From: Tardiphaga sp.
GTDB lineage: Bacteria > Pseudomonadota > Alphaproteobacteria > Rhizobiales > Xanthobacteraceae
Assembly (NCBI GenBank): GCA_014377915.1
Contig: JACMOT010000553.1
Span: 1-7,806, forward strand
DNA length: 7,806 nucleotides
Reading direction: 5' to 3'
Both the position numbers and the translations under genes were made by a program. This document shows, piece by piece, positions 6,955-7,806 of this stretch (positions within the stretch are counted from its first letter, which is position 1; each line of letters begins with the position of its first letter). The notes beneath the pieces were generated by a model that searched no databases, was not told where the DNA came from, and saw only the letters and a list, made by a program, of their open reading frames with translations.

Positions 6955-7487
6955 GTGACGTCGCTGCAACCGCAAAGCCCGCCGCTTTCCTCGACCGCGA
7001 CGGCGTGATCAATTATGACGACCATCACGTTTTCCAGCCGGAAGCGCTGCGCTGGATGCCCAACGCCGCCAAGGCGATCCGGCGTCTGAACGACGCCGGC
7101 TATCTGGTCTTCGTCTTCACCAACCAGTCCGGTATCGCGCGCGGGCTGTTCACCGAGAACGAGCTGCACCGGCTACACGACTGGATGCGCGCCGAATTGC
7201 TGGCGCAGGGCGCCCGCATCGATGATGTCCGCTATTGCCCGCATCATCCCGACGGATCGGTCGCCGGCTATCTGGAAGACCATCCCTGGCGCAAGCCCAG
7301 CCCGGGGATGATCCTCGATTTGATGAAGCACTGGCCGGTCCACACCACTGGCAGTTTCGTGATCGGCGATCGCGCCACCGACATCGAGGCGGCCACCGCG
7401 GTGAGCCTCCCCGGATTCATGTTTGCCGGCGGCGATCTCGACGCTTTTGTCGTGGATATTCTCGAGCGTCAGATCAGCGTGCGATAG
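6951..7487 (+). CDS. gmhB: D-glycero-beta-D-manno-heptose-1,7-bisphosphate 7-phosphatase GmhB
   Basis: HAD-superfamily phosphatase that removes the 7-phosphate from heptose 1,7-bisphosphate between the two HldE steps. The 178-residue product has motif I FLDRDGVIN at 13-21 (nucleophile D15, acid/base D17), motif II TNQSGIARG at 57-65, the CPHHPDGS loop at 96-103, motif III lysine in RKPSPGM at 114-120 (K115), and motif IV GDRATD at 139-144. In E. coli the loop binds zinc through Cys-x-His and a later Cys-x-Cys just before RKP. Here C96 and H98 remain, but the later pair reads H111 and W113, so the zinc site looks incomplete. ATG 6951 overlaps the gmhA stop (ATGA), which suggests translational coupling; the frame is open upstream only as a shadow of gmhA. 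The stop is inside the end of a convergent glycosyltransferase gene (19-bp overlap). Since HldE is the beta-anomer type, the beta-bisphosphate is the likely substrate. Confidence 0.95.
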   Translation: MSDVAATAKPAAFLDRDGVINYDDHHVFQPEALRWMPNAAKAIRRLNDAGYLVFVFTNQSGIARGLFTENELHRLHDWMRAELLAQGARIDDVRYCPHHPDGSVAGYLEDHPWRKPSPGMILDLMKHWPVHTTGSFVIGDRATDIEAATAVSLPGFMFAGGDLDAFVVDILERQISVR

Positions 7488-7806
7488 ACCGCGGCAATAC
7501 CTGCGGCCTCGACGTCGAGGCTGAACCGATCCAGTACCCGCTGCCGCGCCCGCTTGCCCATCGTTTCCGCCGCGGCGGGATCGCGCAGCAACGGCTCAAG
7601 AGCCCCAGCCAGCGCCGCGGCATCACCGGTCGGCACCAGCACGCCGGTGACGCCATCCTCCACCGCGATCTCGGCGGCGCCGGCGCGCGTTGCCACCAGC
7701 GCCGCGCCAACCGACATCGCTTCGATCAGCGTCAGGCCAAAGCCTTCGTTGCGCGAGGTAAAAGCATAGATCGTCAAGCGCTGGTACCAGCGCTGCACCT
7801 CGGCAA
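7469..7806 (-). CDS. GT-B glycosyltransferase, group 1 (GT4-like), C-terminal fragment
   Basis: The gene runs in from the right edge on the minus strand; only about 111 C-terminal residues are in the window, and the frame stays open to the edge. The segment YAFTSRNEGFGLTLIEAM contains the EX7E motif of retaining GT-B enzymes, where the two Glu residues frame the nucleotide-sugar site. After it come the typical GVTGVLVPTGD turn, the alpha-helical region LAGALEPLLRDPAAAETMG and a C-terminal helix with ARQRVLDRFS. It would transfer a sugar from an activated donor, probably to an LPS core or O-antigen acceptor given the neighbours, but donor and acceptor cannot be inferred. TGA at 7471-7469 lies within gmhB, giving a tail-to-tail overlap of 19 bp. 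No start codon is visible in the window. Confidence 0.88.
   Translation of the reverse strand, partial: AEVQRWYQRLTIYAFTSRNEGFGLTLIEAMSVGAALVATRAGAAEIAVEDGVTGVLVPTGDAAALAGALEPLLRDPAAAETMGKRARQRVLDRFSLDVEAAGIAAVYRTLI

Noticed and set aside
5677..6975. 432-codon minus-strand open frame opposite waaF and gmhA
   Set aside because: Shadow frame; no motif, and both genes on the other strand have complete catalytic signatures.
1..7806. Mobile element, prophage, CRISPR, tRNA or defence system
   Set aside because: No terminal repeats, transposase or integrase motifs, spaced repeats, or tRNA-like folds were seen; all long frames are explained by LPS biosynthesis genes.

Overview
The window looks like an ordinary but compact chromosomal surface-polysaccharide locus of a high-GC alphaproteobacterium. 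The Bradyrhizobium/Rhodopseudomonas/Afipia group (Nitrobacteraceae) fits best, judging from GC-rich codon use, the style of the proteins and the gene arrangement. That assignment is an inference, because no rRNA or other taxonomic marker is present. No mobile element, tRNA, rRNA or CRISPR array is visible, and nearly all of the sequence is coding.

Layout, left to right. (1) Positions 1-639, plus strand: the 3' part of a polyprenyl-phosphate sugar-1-phosphate transferase of the WecA/WbpL/MraY family. (2) Positions 647-5031, minus strand: an apparent three-gene operon transcribed leftward in the order hldD, hldE, and a membrane-anchored nucleotide-sugar 4,6-dehydratase of the WbpM/FlaA1/CapD type. 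The spacing is 21 bp between the first two genes and a 4-bp ATGA overlap between the last two. (3) Positions 5032-5211: a 180-bp divergent intergenic region, with a hairpin-forming sequence just before waaF. (4) Positions 5212-7487, plus strand: waaF, gmhA and gmhB, the last two joined by another ATGA overlap. (5) Positions 7469-7806, minus strand: the C-terminal end of a GT-B fold glycosyltransferase whose end overlaps the end of gmhB by 19 bp.

Together the genes encode every enzyme needed to turn sedoheptulose 7-phosphate into ADP-L-glycero-beta-D-manno-heptose and attach it to the LPS inner core. GmhA isomerises, the HldE kinase domain phosphorylates, GmhB removes the 7-phosphate, the HldE C-terminal domain adenylylates, HldD epimerises at C6, and WaaF transfers heptose. 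The two flanking genes at the left form a convergent WbpL-like/WbpM-like pair. In other bacteria such a pair makes a UDP-6-deoxy-HexNAc precursor and starts O-antigen synthesis on undecaprenyl phosphate. The region is therefore a core plus O-antigen LPS island.

I did not find a convincing undescribed system. The points most worth a second look are a GmhB whose zinc-binding cysteine loop is incomplete, a leucine at the Met/Tyr position of the dehydratase active site, and the hairpin in the waaF leader.
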